NCBI RefSeq assembly: GCF_018257795.1
Contig: NZ_JAERJD010000002.1
Coordinates: 310,001 to 374,000 of the forward strand
DNA from: Citrobacter sp. JGM124
GTDB taxonomy: Bacteria > Pseudomonadota > Gammaproteobacteria > Enterobacterales > Enterobacteriaceae
Length of the DNA stretch: 64,000 nucleotides
Direction of reading: 5' to 3'
Made by a program: the position numbers and the translations under genes. Under the pieces are notes generated by a model, which worked only from the letters and a program-made list of their open reading frames with translations, was not told the origin of the DNA and made no database searches. This document shows positions 40,183 through 48,749 of the stretch, one piece after another; the stretch's first letter is position 1; every line of letters begins with the position of its first letter.

Positions 40183-40533
40183 ATGATCCGCTGCAAACGT
40201 GTTTACGACACCCCTGATTCAAATGATGGCTATCGGGTCCTGGTTGACAGGCTCTGGCCACGCGGGATAAAAAAAGCCGACTTGCCGTATGATGAATGGG
40301 CAAAAACGTTAACCCCCTCCCGGGAATTGCGCACGGAACTCCATAGTGACGTTATCGACTTTACTGAGTTTACTCACCGCTATTTGGCTGAACTGGCTTG
40401 CCAGCAACCCACAGCCCAGGCGCTGGCCAGTTTGAGCAAAACTCAAACCGTCACATTACTCTACGCTGACCGGGATACGCAGCAAAACCATGCTTTGGTG
40501 CTGGCCGACTACCTGCGTTCATTGGCACACTGA
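40183..40533 (+). CDS. yeaO: DUF488 protein YeaO
   Basis: The 116-residue product aligns with E. coli YeaO (115): KRVYDTPDSNDGYRVLVDRLWPRGIKK, ELRTELHSD, and NHALVLADYLRSL. The DUF488 family has a conserved Arg/Trp-rich motif of unknown function. It is the last gene of the E. coli-like order here. A hairpin follows. Confidence 0.93.
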   Translation: MIRCKRVYDTPDSNDGYRVLVDRLWPRGIKKADLPYDEWAKTLTPSRELRTELHSDVIDFTEFTHRYLAELACQQPTAQALASLSKTQTVTLLYADRDTQQNHALVLADYLRSLAH

Positions 40534-40556
40534 TCCTCGTGATGAAGTCAAAACGG

Positions 40557-40583
40557 CAGGACGCACCTTTTCGGGGCGTCCTG
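40557..40583 (+). terminator. Hairpin after yeaO
   Basis: CAGGACGC and GCGTCCTG form a perfect 8-bp stem with an 11-base loop, 24 bases after the yeaO stop. There is no T-run. Confidence 0.5.
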
Positions 40584-40904
40584 GGCGATCAATGTGCATT
40601 GGGATAAAAGCGTGCGACCAGCAGGGATAAGTGCTGTGTTTTAACTGTCTTCCGGATTGTAAAACTGAAACATTCTGAATTACAAATGAAAATAAGATGA
40701 AATATCTGGAAATTAAAAATAATAATAAATTTTAAAAATAGATTGTTTCCTTATCAGCACCATATCTCAAAATAATTTTAAAAAAATCATCATTTGTCAC
40801 TTGCTAATAAACGTAAGTAAGGATAATTTCATGTCTGCGGTAACATGGAGTCTCCCTTATTCCATTTTCCGTATATGCCGATTTATTCCTCCTCTGGAGG
40901 CACC

Positions 40905-40950
40905 GAAACCACTATAAAATGATTCGGTTGTGCACCCTATAATATTAATG
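40905..40950 (+). repeat. Degenerate 46-bp repeat, copy A
   Basis: It aligns without gaps to copy B (41441-41486): 31 of 46 positions agree by hand count, including ATAAA-x-TGATTC and a shared final TATTAATG. Copy A is followed by the six-codon ATGATG...TGA frame (MMIALW) and the terminator-like hairpin. Confidence 0.5.
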
Positions 40951-41270
40951 ATGATAGCCTTGTGGTGACCCGACGTTTGTCGGGTTCTCTTCCCGTTTAT
41001 TCAACCCGTTTTATAATAAGTTATATCTTATTTGATTTTCATTCACAGAAATATTGCTATTAAATAAATTTGAATAACAAATTTATTCTTTGATTTATCA
41101 CCTCATAGATATACAAACTCAATGTATCCATCCCCTGCCTGACAGCGAATGTCTGTTCACAGAACAGCCCGGGCGTATACCAGCCCGACGAAGCGGCACA
41201 AAGTAACTTCCCGTAAGGAGGGGATTAATCATAAGGGCGAGTCGAGCGGCTCCGTTCATTCATTAGATTG

Positions 41271-41295
41271 CCAGCATCATCAACAATGATGCTGG
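41271..41295. repeat. Perfect 10-bp inverted repeat
   Basis: CCAGCATCAT-CAACA-ATGATGCTGG is a perfect stem-loop in DNA without genes. No T-run flanks it on either strand. Confidence 0.6.
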
Positions 41296-41440
41296 AAGGT
41301 GGTCAGGGGAGACACCCTGTCGCTATGCATAATCAGGATCTTCATTACCTCAGGGTCACTCGCAGTAATAACAAAAATATTAATAATGATTATTGATTAA
41401 ACACCCGAAACAGGCCCATTCAGGCTGCACTGTCCGGGCT

Positions 41441-41486
41441 GAAAACACGATAAAGTGATTCAGTCGCATGCCTGGCTGTATTAATG
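41441..41486 (+). repeat. Degenerate 46-bp repeat, copy B
   Basis: This is the partner of copy A at 40905-40950, in the same orientation and 536 bp away. GAAAACACGATAAAGTGATT here corresponds to GAAACCACTATAAAATGATT there. Confidence 0.5.
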
Positions 41487-41652
41487 GAGGCTCATATTTA
41501 CAAAACAGGCTTTTCTTAATACGATAAATAAGCACAGTGTTTTCAAATCGTGGTGCCGGTGGTATTTATCTTGTTTACCCATGGCGCTACGCGGCTAATA
41601 TAATCGTAGCCGTCCTGGTATCCAGCATGGGTGAAGTGATGTACTAACGGCT

Positions 41653-42873
41653 TCAAATATGATGCTTTTTTACCGGCCATTGTATTTCACCGATACCGTC
41701 AACGCAGGGCCTCGCAAAGAGAAATCCCTGATAGAGGTTTACCCCAATGGACTGGAGCCAGCACCACTCTTCGAGCTTTTCAACCCCTTCAGCAACAAGA
41801 TTGATACCCATATCCTGGCAATATCTGACAATGGCAACCACCACCGACTGCTGCCCGCCCATTTTATGAATGTCCTGTATCAGTGAACGATCGATTTTAA
41901 TCTCGTCAGGCTGAATTTTAGAAAGGAATGACATTCTGGAATATCCTGAGCCAAAATCATCTACCGCTAACCCGATGCCTGCGGCCCGAATATCTTTCAG
42001 AATTTTATGAAAATCCACCGTATTGGTAATCACTTCAGTTTCGAGCAGCTCAATGATCACCTGTTCTGGTCGCAAATTTGCCTGGCTTATCTGGGCTGTA
42101 AGCTGTGCAACTGCATTAGGGATAGTATGCAGCGACCCAGGCAACAGATTGATGGCAATTTTTTCATCATCACGCAGTATCTTGCCCGCAAGTTCAAGCG
42201 CAATAGCCTTGGTTTGCAGGTCGAAAGCATACAGTGAATCCGACGGAATAGCGGAAAATATCGCCCCTGGTGACCGCCCTTTTGCATCACGGATCAGTGC
42301 CTCAAATGAAGCTATTCGGCCACTCATCGGCTCCACTATCGGCTGCAGGGCAAAGGTATAAAGAACCCCTTTTTCTGTTTGCCATAGTCTATCCTGCCGT
42401 GACTCTTTCTTACTGACCATTTCCCATTGAGCAGACTTCAAGCCACAAGAGGGCCTGTGCCATGCGCCCTGGGCAATAAATCGTTTTATTAACCGAAAGA
42501 TCTTATCGTCGTGTAAGTGGTGGTTTTGAACGTGATCCAGTTGGTGGATCTCATCAACCAGTGTGTTTTTGTCTGCTATGCGTAAGTCAAAGAACGTCAT
42601 GCCAATGTCACTGAATCGTCGGTATGCCGAGTAATCACGCATTAACTCAACAACATCCGTATGGCGCTGATCCTCACTGATATGGCAAAAGAGTAAGTCA
42701 ATAACCTCCTCTTCCCCTTCCAGAACCTGAAAAAACTCCGAACCATTGAATAACAGTATGCCCGTGACCTGAATCGCTTTATTTTTTTTACATGCGGCGA
42801 TGGTCAGGTTGATTAAATCAAGGTCTGAAAACTCGGCCTCTGACTGGCTCTGGTAAATCAACGTCGTTAACAT
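41653..42873 (-). CDS. bluF: BLUF-domain blue-light sensor fused to an EAL domain (BluF-like)
   Basis: The 406-residue product resembles E. coli BluF (YcgF, 403). The N-terminal BLUF domain has the flavin-switch residues Tyr7 (TLIYQS), Asn31, Gln49 (FFQVLEG) and Met92. The EAL domain (about 170-400) keeps the catalytic motifs FEALIR, NLLP, ELLETEV, DDFGSGYS, KIDRSL, AEGVE and QGFLFARP. E. coli BluF is degenerate at several of these and acts by binding BluR instead. This protein therefore could be an active light-controlled c-di-GMP phosphodiesterase. No BluR-like gene is adjacent. Confidence 0.88.
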   Translation of the reverse strand: MLTTLIYQSQSEAEFSDLDLINLTIAACKKNKAIQVTGILLFNGSEFFQVLEGEEEVIDLLFCHISEDQRHTDVVELMRDYSAYRRFSDIGMTFFDLRIADKNTLVDEIHQLDHVQNHHLHDDKIFRLIKRFIAQGAWHRPSCGLKSAQWEMVSKKESRQDRLWQTEKGVLYTFALQPIVEPMSGRIASFEALIRDAKGRSPGAIFSAIPSDSLYAFDLQTKAIALELAGKILRDDEKIAINLLPGSLHTIPNAVAQLTAQISQANLRPEQVIIELLETEVITNTVDFHKILKDIRAAGIGLAVDDFGSGYSRMSFLSKIQPDEIKIDRSLIQDIHKMGGQQSVVVAIVRYCQDMGINLVAEGVEKLEEWCWLQSIGVNLYQGFLFARPCVDGIGEIQWPVKKHHI

Positions 42874-43315
42874 GGGCGGCCTTTTTAGTGGTTAGTATTA
42901 AGCATTTCTACACAACTAACGTCCCCTACCTTCATCACTTGCCTTTCTTCGTTATGTGAAAGTAAGGCTATATAGATTACTGACTAATTTTTAAGTATAT
43001 TTCGCAAGTTGATAAATAGCTGCATTCGAGATCATTTTATTTTTCTGGTTTATGTTAGTGTCTCAAAAGTGCGTATCCTCATGCTGAAAATCGCTTACTG
43101 CCACGCTGCTGAAAAAAGGCTGCTCTGGGGCGGGCCTTGAGTCAAAATGCGGGAACACTGACGTTTTATACTCACTGGCAAGAATACCACCCAGCTCAAA
43201 TTGACTTGATGGATTGTTGATGAAGGCCGCCCTGGTTTTTGTTGTCTGAGTTCAATAACAACAGGCACCCGGACAATTCATCTGGTGAATGTTTCTTTTT
43301 CCTGGGAAAACTGGA
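42874..43315. other. Intergenic region upstream of the bluF-like gene
   Basis: This 442-base, A+T-rich stretch lies between divergent genes. It should hold the promoters of both. I see no operator, terminator or credible ORF. Confidence 0.4.
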
Positions 43316-43618
43316 ATGCTAAAAGTCATTGCCGAAGATTTTATCAAACCTGAGCATATTGATACCGTTATGCCCTTTTACCTCGCACTCGTATCCGCAA
43401 CCAAAAAAGAGCCCCTGTGTATCGATTATAATTTATACATTGATGAGAAAGACCCGGGGCACTTTATTTTTATAGAAGAATGGCCGGACCAGGCGGCACT
43501 TGACGCGCATTGTGCGAGTGAGCATTTCAGACGGCTTGTCCCCTTGATTGATCAATATAAACGTAAGGAGGCTGAATACATTCTGATGAATACCCGGGTT
43601 AACCCGGAAGAAAATTAA
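43316..43618 (+). CDS. Putative quinol monooxygenase (ABM domain)
   Basis: The 100-residue antibiotic-biosynthesis-monooxygenase (dimeric alpha-beta barrel) protein is of the YgiN type: LKVIAEDFIKPEHIDTVMPFY at the start, FIFIEEWPDQAALDAHCASEHFRRLVPLID in the middle. Such proteins oxidise quinols or other aromatics without cofactors. The ATG at 43316 is chosen because the domain starts with MLKVIAEDF; nine upstream codons are not conserved. It opens a set of small oxygenase-like genes. Confidence 0.8.
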   Translation: MLKVIAEDFIKPEHIDTVMPFYLALVSATKKEPLCIDYNLYIDEKDPGHFIFIEEWPDQAALDAHCASEHFRRLVPLIDQYKRKEAEYILMNTRVNPEEN

Positions 43619-43710
43619 CGTATTAATCACCCATTAACGGCTCCGGTTTTCTGGTCTGCATGCTGTTCTGCCCGTGTTGGATTGAGGGCATCCCCCGTCA
43701 GGAGAATATG

Positions 43711-44199
43711 ATGAACAAAGACACGCTAGTTACTCTGTTGAAGTACAAGCGCTGGATCGACTCCGCAACGCTAGAAACAATCAAAGGGATCAGTGCCCCC
43801 TCCTGTGCAGAAAAACGTCACCTCATGTTAAGGCTAATGAATCATATTTATGTTGTTGATATGATTTTCAAAGCAAATATTCTGGGACAGCCGCATGGCT
43901 ATACCGCGCTGAACACACCAGAAACCCCCTCGGTGGATGATCTTGCCGTTAACGTGGCCGCCAGTACCGACTGGTACATTCAGCACGTGAACACAATGGC
44001 ACCCGCTGATTTAGAAAAAACCATTACGTTTACTTTTGTTGATGGTGGCAATGGTGAGATGACAGCCATTGATATGCTGAACCATGTGCTTTTTCACGGA
44101 GCCTATCATCGTGGGGCCATCGGCTGGTTAATTTCTGAATGTGGTGCTGTCCCTCCAAAAGATGTACTGACCGTTTTCCTGAGAGACCATAATCACTGA
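43711..44199 (+). CDS. DinB-like four-helix metal-binding protein
   Basis: The 162-residue protein has DinB/YfiT-type helices with three likely metal-binding histidines: one in LMNHIYVVDMIF (about residue 46) and two in HVLFHGAYHRG (about 130). The superfamily includes bacillithiol-type transferases and damage-induced proteins. AGGAG is 6 bases before the second of two adjacent ATG codons. It lies between two ABM-domain genes, suggesting a shared detoxification role; substrate unknown. Confidence 0.8.
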   Translation: MNKDTLVTLLKYKRWIDSATLETIKGISAPSCAEKRHLMLRLMNHIYVVDMIFKANILGQPHGYTALNTPETPSVDDLAVNVAASTDWYIQHVNTMAPADLEKTITFTFVDGGNGEMTAIDMLNHVLFHGAYHRGAIGWLISECGAVPPKDVLTVFLRDHNH

Positions 44200-44301
44200 T
44201 ATCCTGTATATCTTGGGGTGTAAACCGCTGCTTTTAGCGCTATAGCTGGCGTTTTGCTGCCCGGGAAAGCGATAGAATACCAACCAGAGTAAGGAATAAG
44301 C

Positions 44302-44580
44302 GTGATTAAATTAACCGGCCGTTTGGTGTGCGCCAGTGACGATGAGGCAGAGCTTGTCCGCCGGTATCTTCCTGAACATAAAAGGCTGACAGCAGAGGAA
44401 CCCGGGTGCCTTTCTTTTGACGTCACTGAAACAGCAGACCCTTTGATCTGGACCGTTGAAGAGTTATTTCACGACCAGGCTACCTTTGATGCCCACCAGG
44501 ACAGGACCAAGGCATCAGAATGGGGAAATAAAACCCGTGCCATCACCCGGGAATATGCGGTATTTGAAACTGAGGAATAA
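44302..44580 (+). CDS. ABM-domain protein (second copy)
   Basis: The 92-residue dimeric alpha-beta barrel protein contains EEPGCLSFDVTETADPLIWTVEE and FDAHQDRTKASEWG. It begins with GTG, supported by AAGGA 6 bases upstream. It is only distantly related to the ABM protein at 43316-43618, so it is not a recent duplicate. Confidence 0.78.
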   Translation: MIKLTGRLVCASDDEAELVRRYLPEHKRLTAEEPGCLSFDVTETADPLIWTVEELFHDQATFDAHQDRTKASEWGNKTRAITREYAVFETEE

Positions 44581-44702
44581 TACCTCGTCCATAAGTACAG
44601 GTTCATGATTTATTGCCTGTCCCCTCGCACTGAGCCGCCATCCGGCGGCCAAAAGAGACGAGCTGAAGCCATTGACTACGCTGGCTTCAGGCGATTAAAG
44701 CG

Positions 44703-45029
44703 TCAGCGTTTTCTGATTTCAGTAATGTAAGTGATTGCCGCGTGTTCAACGAAATTGGGCACATCATCAAAGGCCTCTTTACCTACAGGTGAGTTAAACG
44801 CTGCAATGGCGTCCTCAATGGAATCGAACCACAACTCAGAGAAACCATCAACAGGTGACTCCGGGTATTTTTCCCGGTCGACAGGATTAAGCACATAGCC
44901 CCTTAACCCAGGAAGCCTGAGCGCGATGGCAGTATGCACTTCATCCCAGTGTTTAACAAAATCATCAAAGCTCTGGCCTTTTTTACGCGTAAGAAATCCC
45001 ACATGTTTAAAACCGTTAATGGATGTCAT
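44703..45029 (-). CDS. EthD-domain protein
   Basis: The 108-residue EthD/ABM-fold protein has the family's KKGQSFDDFVKHWDEVHTAIALRLPGLRGYVLN and a FSELWFDSIEDAIAAF segment. EthD proteins accompany degradation or oxidation of small molecules; the name comes from an ether-degradation operon. The ATG at 45029 has GGAGAAGAGG just upstream. The frame is open to 45233, but the extension looks unrelated. Convergent with the ABM gene at 44302; GGCTTC/GAAGCC hairpin DNA lies between. Confidence 0.78.
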   Translation of the reverse strand: MTSINGFKHVGFLTRKKGQSFDDFVKHWDEVHTAIALRLPGLRGYVLNPVDREKYPESPVDGFSELWFDSIEDAIAAFNSPVGKEAFDDVPNFVEHAAITYITEIRKR

Positions 45030-45327
45030 CCTCTTCTCCTCTGCATTATTTTTGTGTTTAAACGTACGGGTAATAAGGGCCTGCCCAACCCGGTATCGTG
45101 CGAGATAAACCAGCCCATCACCAATACGTCTTTCTGCCTGCGTGTCCCGCATGTTGTCAGGCAGGAATTGAATATGAGGCACGCTTCCACTGGGCTTCTT
45201 CGGCACAATGAATCCCACGGCAACGTGCTGCATGGTAATCTCCGTTTATGCTGCGTCACTCCGAATAAAACGACGAACAGTGACGTTCTGGCGGTAACGG
45301 GTAAAACATTTGTTCACACCATCCACC
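45030..45327. other. Region between the EthD gene and the monooxygenase gene
   Basis: The DNA contains an open frame continuous with the EthD gene (68 codons from 45233) that lacks a family match and a supporting Shine-Dalgarno. It may be a remnant or plain leader. Nothing else is evident. Confidence 0.35.
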
Positions 45328-46332
45328 TTAGTTGTACCAGCAGTCGGCAATAATCTGATGCGAGCGGATACGTGCCTCTGCATCATGGATCCAGGAATTC
45401 ACCATGATTTCATCAGCGCCGGTCCGACGAACGAGATCGTTAAGCCCGGCACGGACGACCTCAGCGTTGCCCCACACAGACTCTCTGAGCTGATTAAGTA
45501 CACGCCGGGCTTCAGCCGGATGCCATAAGGAATCCATCGCACTGGTCGGTTTGGGCAGTTTTTTCTCAATCCCACGCCCGAGGTTGAGGAATTTTTGTAA
45601 TTCGGTTGTGGCAAGATGGTCCGCCTGTTGCTGGGTCTCAGCGGCAACAACATTTACACAGATCATAACGTAAGGCTGTTCCAGGGTTTCTGAAGGCATG
45701 AAACCTGACCGGTAAGTATCGACAGCCGCCAGCATCGCGTCAGGAGCAAAGTGGGAAGCAAACACCAGGGGCAAGCCTTTCTCGGCGGCAAGCTGTGCGC
45801 TGAAGGTACTGGAACCCAGCAGCCATAATGGAATATGGAGTCCCGCCCCGGGAACAGCCATGATTCGTTGCCCGGGGCGAGGTACAGACAGATAGTACTG
45901 AAGTTCATTGAGCATCTCAGGAAACGCCAGCCCTTTCGCGCGGCTTTCACGACGTAGCGCCTGCAGCGTCTCATAATCCGTGCCCGGCGCTCTGCCAAGG
46001 CCTAAATCCACACGCCCCGGATAAAGTGTTTCAAGTGTGCCAAACTGCTCTGCGACCACCAACGGGGCATGATTGGGCAGCATAATCCCCCCTGCACCAA
46101 TACGAATTTTTCGTGTTTTAGCGCCAATATGACTTAACAGAACAGCTGTCGCCGCACTGGCGATATCAACCATATTATGATGTTCTGCCATCCAGAATCG
46201 CTGATAACCGGCGGCTTCCGCCGCTTGTGCCAAACGCACACTGTTGGTAATAGCATCGGTCAATGAATGGCCTTCAGTGACGGGAGCTAAATCCAGCAAT
46301 GACAAGGGGATGTTCGTGGTATTCATAGTCAT
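45328..46332 (-). CDS. Luciferase-like monooxygenase family oxidoreductase (YhbW-like)
   Basis: The 334-residue TIM-barrel flavin-dependent protein has FWMAEHHNM, GAGGIMLPNHAPLVVAEQFGTLETLYPGRVDLGLGRAPG and LWLLGSSTFSAQLAAEKGLP, the signature of the LLM group with YhbW. It likely uses FMNH2 from a separate reductase to oxygenate an unknown organic substrate. It is divergent from a LysR regulator at 46639, the usual arrangement for a regulator and its target. Confidence 0.88.
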   Translation of the reverse strand: MTMNTTNIPLSLLDLAPVTEGHSLTDAITNSVRLAQAAEAAGYQRFWMAEHHNMVDIASAATAVLLSHIGAKTRKIRIGAGGIMLPNHAPLVVAEQFGTLETLYPGRVDLGLGRAPGTDYETLQALRRESRAKGLAFPEMLNELQYYLSVPRPGQRIMAVPGAGLHIPLWLLGSSTFSAQLAAEKGLPLVFASHFAPDAMLAAVDTYRSGFMPSETLEQPYVMICVNVVAAETQQQADHLATTELQKFLNLGRGIEKKLPKPTSAMDSLWHPAEARRVLNQLRESVWGNAEVVRAGLNDLVRRTGADEIMVNSWIHDAEARIRSHQIIADCWYN

Positions 46333-46638
46333 TTCTCGGTACGGGCAGATGAACGATAATTGATGAGATGACTATGATTGTTTTTTTATACATGATAAAT
46401 ACCATTTCATTTGACTCTATATGGACATAGATTCAACAATGAAGGGACTGTTTTAAGTTATTCTGGAAAGTGACCGCCGGAAATTCCGTTTTCGTCGGGG
46501 TCGCCTGCACGGTCTGGTCAGGAAATACGTCATGACCACCACGGCCAGTGCCACAAATTCGCTATCAGCCTCACTGAATTTTGCTTCACGCTGCGGAAGG
46601 CAAAGGGTATTACGTCGGGAAATACTTGATGGATAATT
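46333..46638. other. Divergent promoter region of the monooxygenase and LysR genes
   Basis: The left half is A+T-rich (ACATGATAAATACC and TTTATACATGATAA) and should hold both promoters and LysR T-N11-A sites. The right half is GC-richer with no clear gene. Confidence 0.4.
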
Positions 46639-47550
46639 ATGCGAACCACTGATCATTTGGGCGGTATTACTGCTTTTGTTACCACAGCCCAGCGTGGGAG
46701 TTTCACCGCTGCTGCTGAAAAACTGGGCCTGACAAAGTCGGCCATCGGCAAAAGTGTCAGCCGCCTGGAGAGCCGCCTCGGAATAAAACTGTTTCAGCGG
46801 TCTACCCGACGACTCAGCCTGACGCCGGATGGGGAGCGTTTTCTCACTAGCTGTCAGAACGCCATAGATATTCTGGAACAGGCTGAGGCCGAACTGACAT
46901 CATACACCAGCCAACCGGCCGGACGCCTGAGGATAGATTTACCTGCGGCCTTCGGACGGCAACGGGTTCTCCCCATTCTGCTTGATATTACCCGTCGCTA
47001 TCCTGAACTGGCACTCACCGTAACATTCAGCGAACGGTTCATTGACTTGATTGACGAGGGGATCGACCTTGCCATCCGTATTGGTGAACTGACAGACAGC
47101 AGTGGCCTGGTTGCCAGGAAGCTCACGACACAGAAGCTGGTGATTTGCGCCTCTCCTGATTATCTGCTGGACCATGGCGAACCCGTCAGCATAGCGGAGC
47201 TGAATCAGCATCGGTGCGTGGTTGGTTTCCGACGAAATCAGCCGGTTTCATGGCTGTTAAAAGAACCCGGGGGACAAATGCGCCGTTTTACCCCGCCACC
47301 GACACATGAATTTGCTGATGGTGACGCTATGCTCGCCGCCACCCTGTCGGGAGGCGGATTGTCGCAGCTTCCTCTCTGGCTGGTCAGTAAGGATTTGGCT
47401 GCCGGGACGTTACGGGAAGTGCTGGCCGGATATTCTGGTGGTGAAGTGCCCATCAGCGCACTATGGCCGAAAAATCGCCAGTTATTGCCTAAAATCCGCT
47501 ACGTCGTGGACACGCTGGTCAGGGCCGCAGAAGACGACCTGTTTGATTAA
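46639..47550 (+). CDS. LysR-family regulator
   Basis: The 303-residue protein has an N-terminal winged HTH (FVTTAQRGSFTAAAEKLGLTKSAIGKSVSRLESRLG) and a substrate-binding domain opening with RLRIDLPAAFGRQRVLP. It belongs to the CrgA-like subgroup that often regulates a divergent oxidoreductase. The likely target is the luciferase-like monooxygenase on the opposite strand. The effector is unknown. Confidence 0.9.
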   Translation: MRTTDHLGGITAFVTTAQRGSFTAAAEKLGLTKSAIGKSVSRLESRLGIKLFQRSTRRLSLTPDGERFLTSCQNAIDILEQAEAELTSYTSQPAGRLRIDLPAAFGRQRVLPILLDITRRYPELALTVTFSERFIDLIDEGIDLAIRIGELTDSSGLVARKLTTQKLVICASPDYLLDHGEPVSIAELNQHRCVVGFRRNQPVSWLLKEPGGQMRRFTPPPTHEFADGDAMLAATLSGGGLSQLPLWLVSKDLAAGTLREVLAGYSGGEVPISALWPKNRQLLPKIRYVVDTLVRAAEDDLFD

Positions 47551-47552
47551 TG

Positions 47553-47678
47553 ACCCCGGATATCGGCCTGCGCATCGTAGCAAAGGCCAGGGCTTAACCA
47601 TCATCCATGCGGAGTCTGATAGCCCTATCTATACATGCCCTGATTATCAGCAATGAACGAACGACTGGTATCCGGGGT
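47553..47678. repeat. 10-bp inverted repeat flanking 106 bp
   Basis: ACCCCGGATA (47553-47562) and TATCCGGGGT (47669-47678) are perfect inverted copies bracketing 106 bp of non-coding DNA between convergent LysR genes. They could be the ends of a small non-autonomous element or the base of a long RNA stem. Confidence 0.5.
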
Positions 47679-47728
47679 AAACAGAACGCGCAGTGTCCAC
47701 GAAGGCCTTGTAACGATTCAGTACCGTT

Positions 47729-48646
47729 TCAGGTTGCTGAAGCTATATTGCTCAGTGTCTGCTGAATGAAATCAATAAGCGCGCGCGTTTTAGCCGGTAA
47801 GTAACGCCGGCTGGAATAAAGCGCAAACAATTGCAATGGGGCAGCTGGCTGCTCAAACTCAACCTCGATTAACCGTCCATCATGAATGTATGGCTGGCAG
47901 GCCTGTTTTGACAGAATGGCAAAACCAACACCAGACACGGCAGCCCGCCCTGCCATCTCCCCACTGTTGACCCGATAATGTCCTTTGACCTTAATCGTCT
48001 CGAATTCCCCTTTGGTATTAACAAACTGCCAGGGTGCGCCTTTCAAAGCACTGACCGTTGTAATACAGGGTAATTCTTCAAATTGCTGGATATGGGAAGG
48101 CATGCCATAACGCTCAATGACGGAAGGCGCCGCAACAACGGTGCAAGGGATAGTCATCAGGTGACGGGCGATGTAGTCACTGTCATCCATCCGACCACGG
48201 GTAATAATGATCGCAAAATCCAGATCATCCCGCAGGGACTCGAGACCGGACAAGTTTGTCACGCAGCTAATCTCCACGTCAGGGTACTGACAGGCGAAAT
48301 CAGCAATCGCAGATCCTAACAATGCAGGTCCTATCTCATTGGGAATGCAGATACGTAACGGCCCTTTGAGTTGCACTTGCCGCAACGTTAATTCCGTCTC
48401 AGTTTGCTCAAGCGCATCCAGTAATGGCTTTGCTCGGGTATAGAGCAGTTGCCCGGCCTGGGTGAGTTTCATATGTCGGGTACTGCGCTCAATGAGCTGA
48501 AGATTCAGTTTTGCTTCTAACTGGGAAATACAACGACTGACATTTGATGTGGGCATTTCAAGGATTTTCGACGCCCCGACAAAGCTTTCCCTTTCAACCA
48601 CCGCCACGAACACTTTCAGGCTATTAAAATCAAGAGCCGACCGCAT
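47729..48646 (-). CDS. LysR-family regulator
   Basis: The 305-residue protein has the HTH VFVAVVERESFVGASKILEMPTSNVSRC followed by QLEAKLNLQLIERSTRH, and the effector domain PLRICIPNEIGPALLG. It is divergent from an MFS transporter gene starting about 100 bases away, which is its probable target. Confidence 0.9.
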   Translation of the reverse strand: MRSALDFNSLKVFVAVVERESFVGASKILEMPTSNVSRCISQLEAKLNLQLIERSTRHMKLTQAGQLLYTRAKPLLDALEQTETELTLRQVQLKGPLRICIPNEIGPALLGSAIADFACQYPDVEISCVTNLSGLESLRDDLDFAIIITRGRMDDSDYIARHLMTIPCTVVAAPSVIERYGMPSHIQQFEELPCITTVSALKGAPWQFVNTKGEFETIKVKGHYRVNSGEMAGRAAVSGVGFAILSKQACQPYIHDGRLIEVEFEQPAAPLQLFALYSSRRYLPAKTRALIDFIQQTLSNIASAT

Positions 48647-48749
48647 GAATTATCCCACATATGATAATAATAATTGCCATTTTTACCATATAATAAACAA
48701 CATTGATAGCAGTTAAACTCGGGTATCTTTAATCCACAGGTTGCTTGCT

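Larger units (their letters stand above)
40584..41652. other. 1.07-kb gene-free A+T-rich region
   Basis: No credible coding frame is visible on either strand. The region contains two related 46-base sequences (listed below), a terminator-like hairpin ACCCGAC-GTTT-GTCGGGT near 40976-40993 followed by TCTCTT, and a perfect 10-bp hairpin at 41271-41295. Part may encode small RNAs or be decayed coding DNA. Confidence 0.5.

Noticed and set aside
45030-45233. N-terminal extension of the EthD-domain gene
   Set aside because: No family similarity; a strong Shine-Dalgarno lies right before the ATG at 45029.
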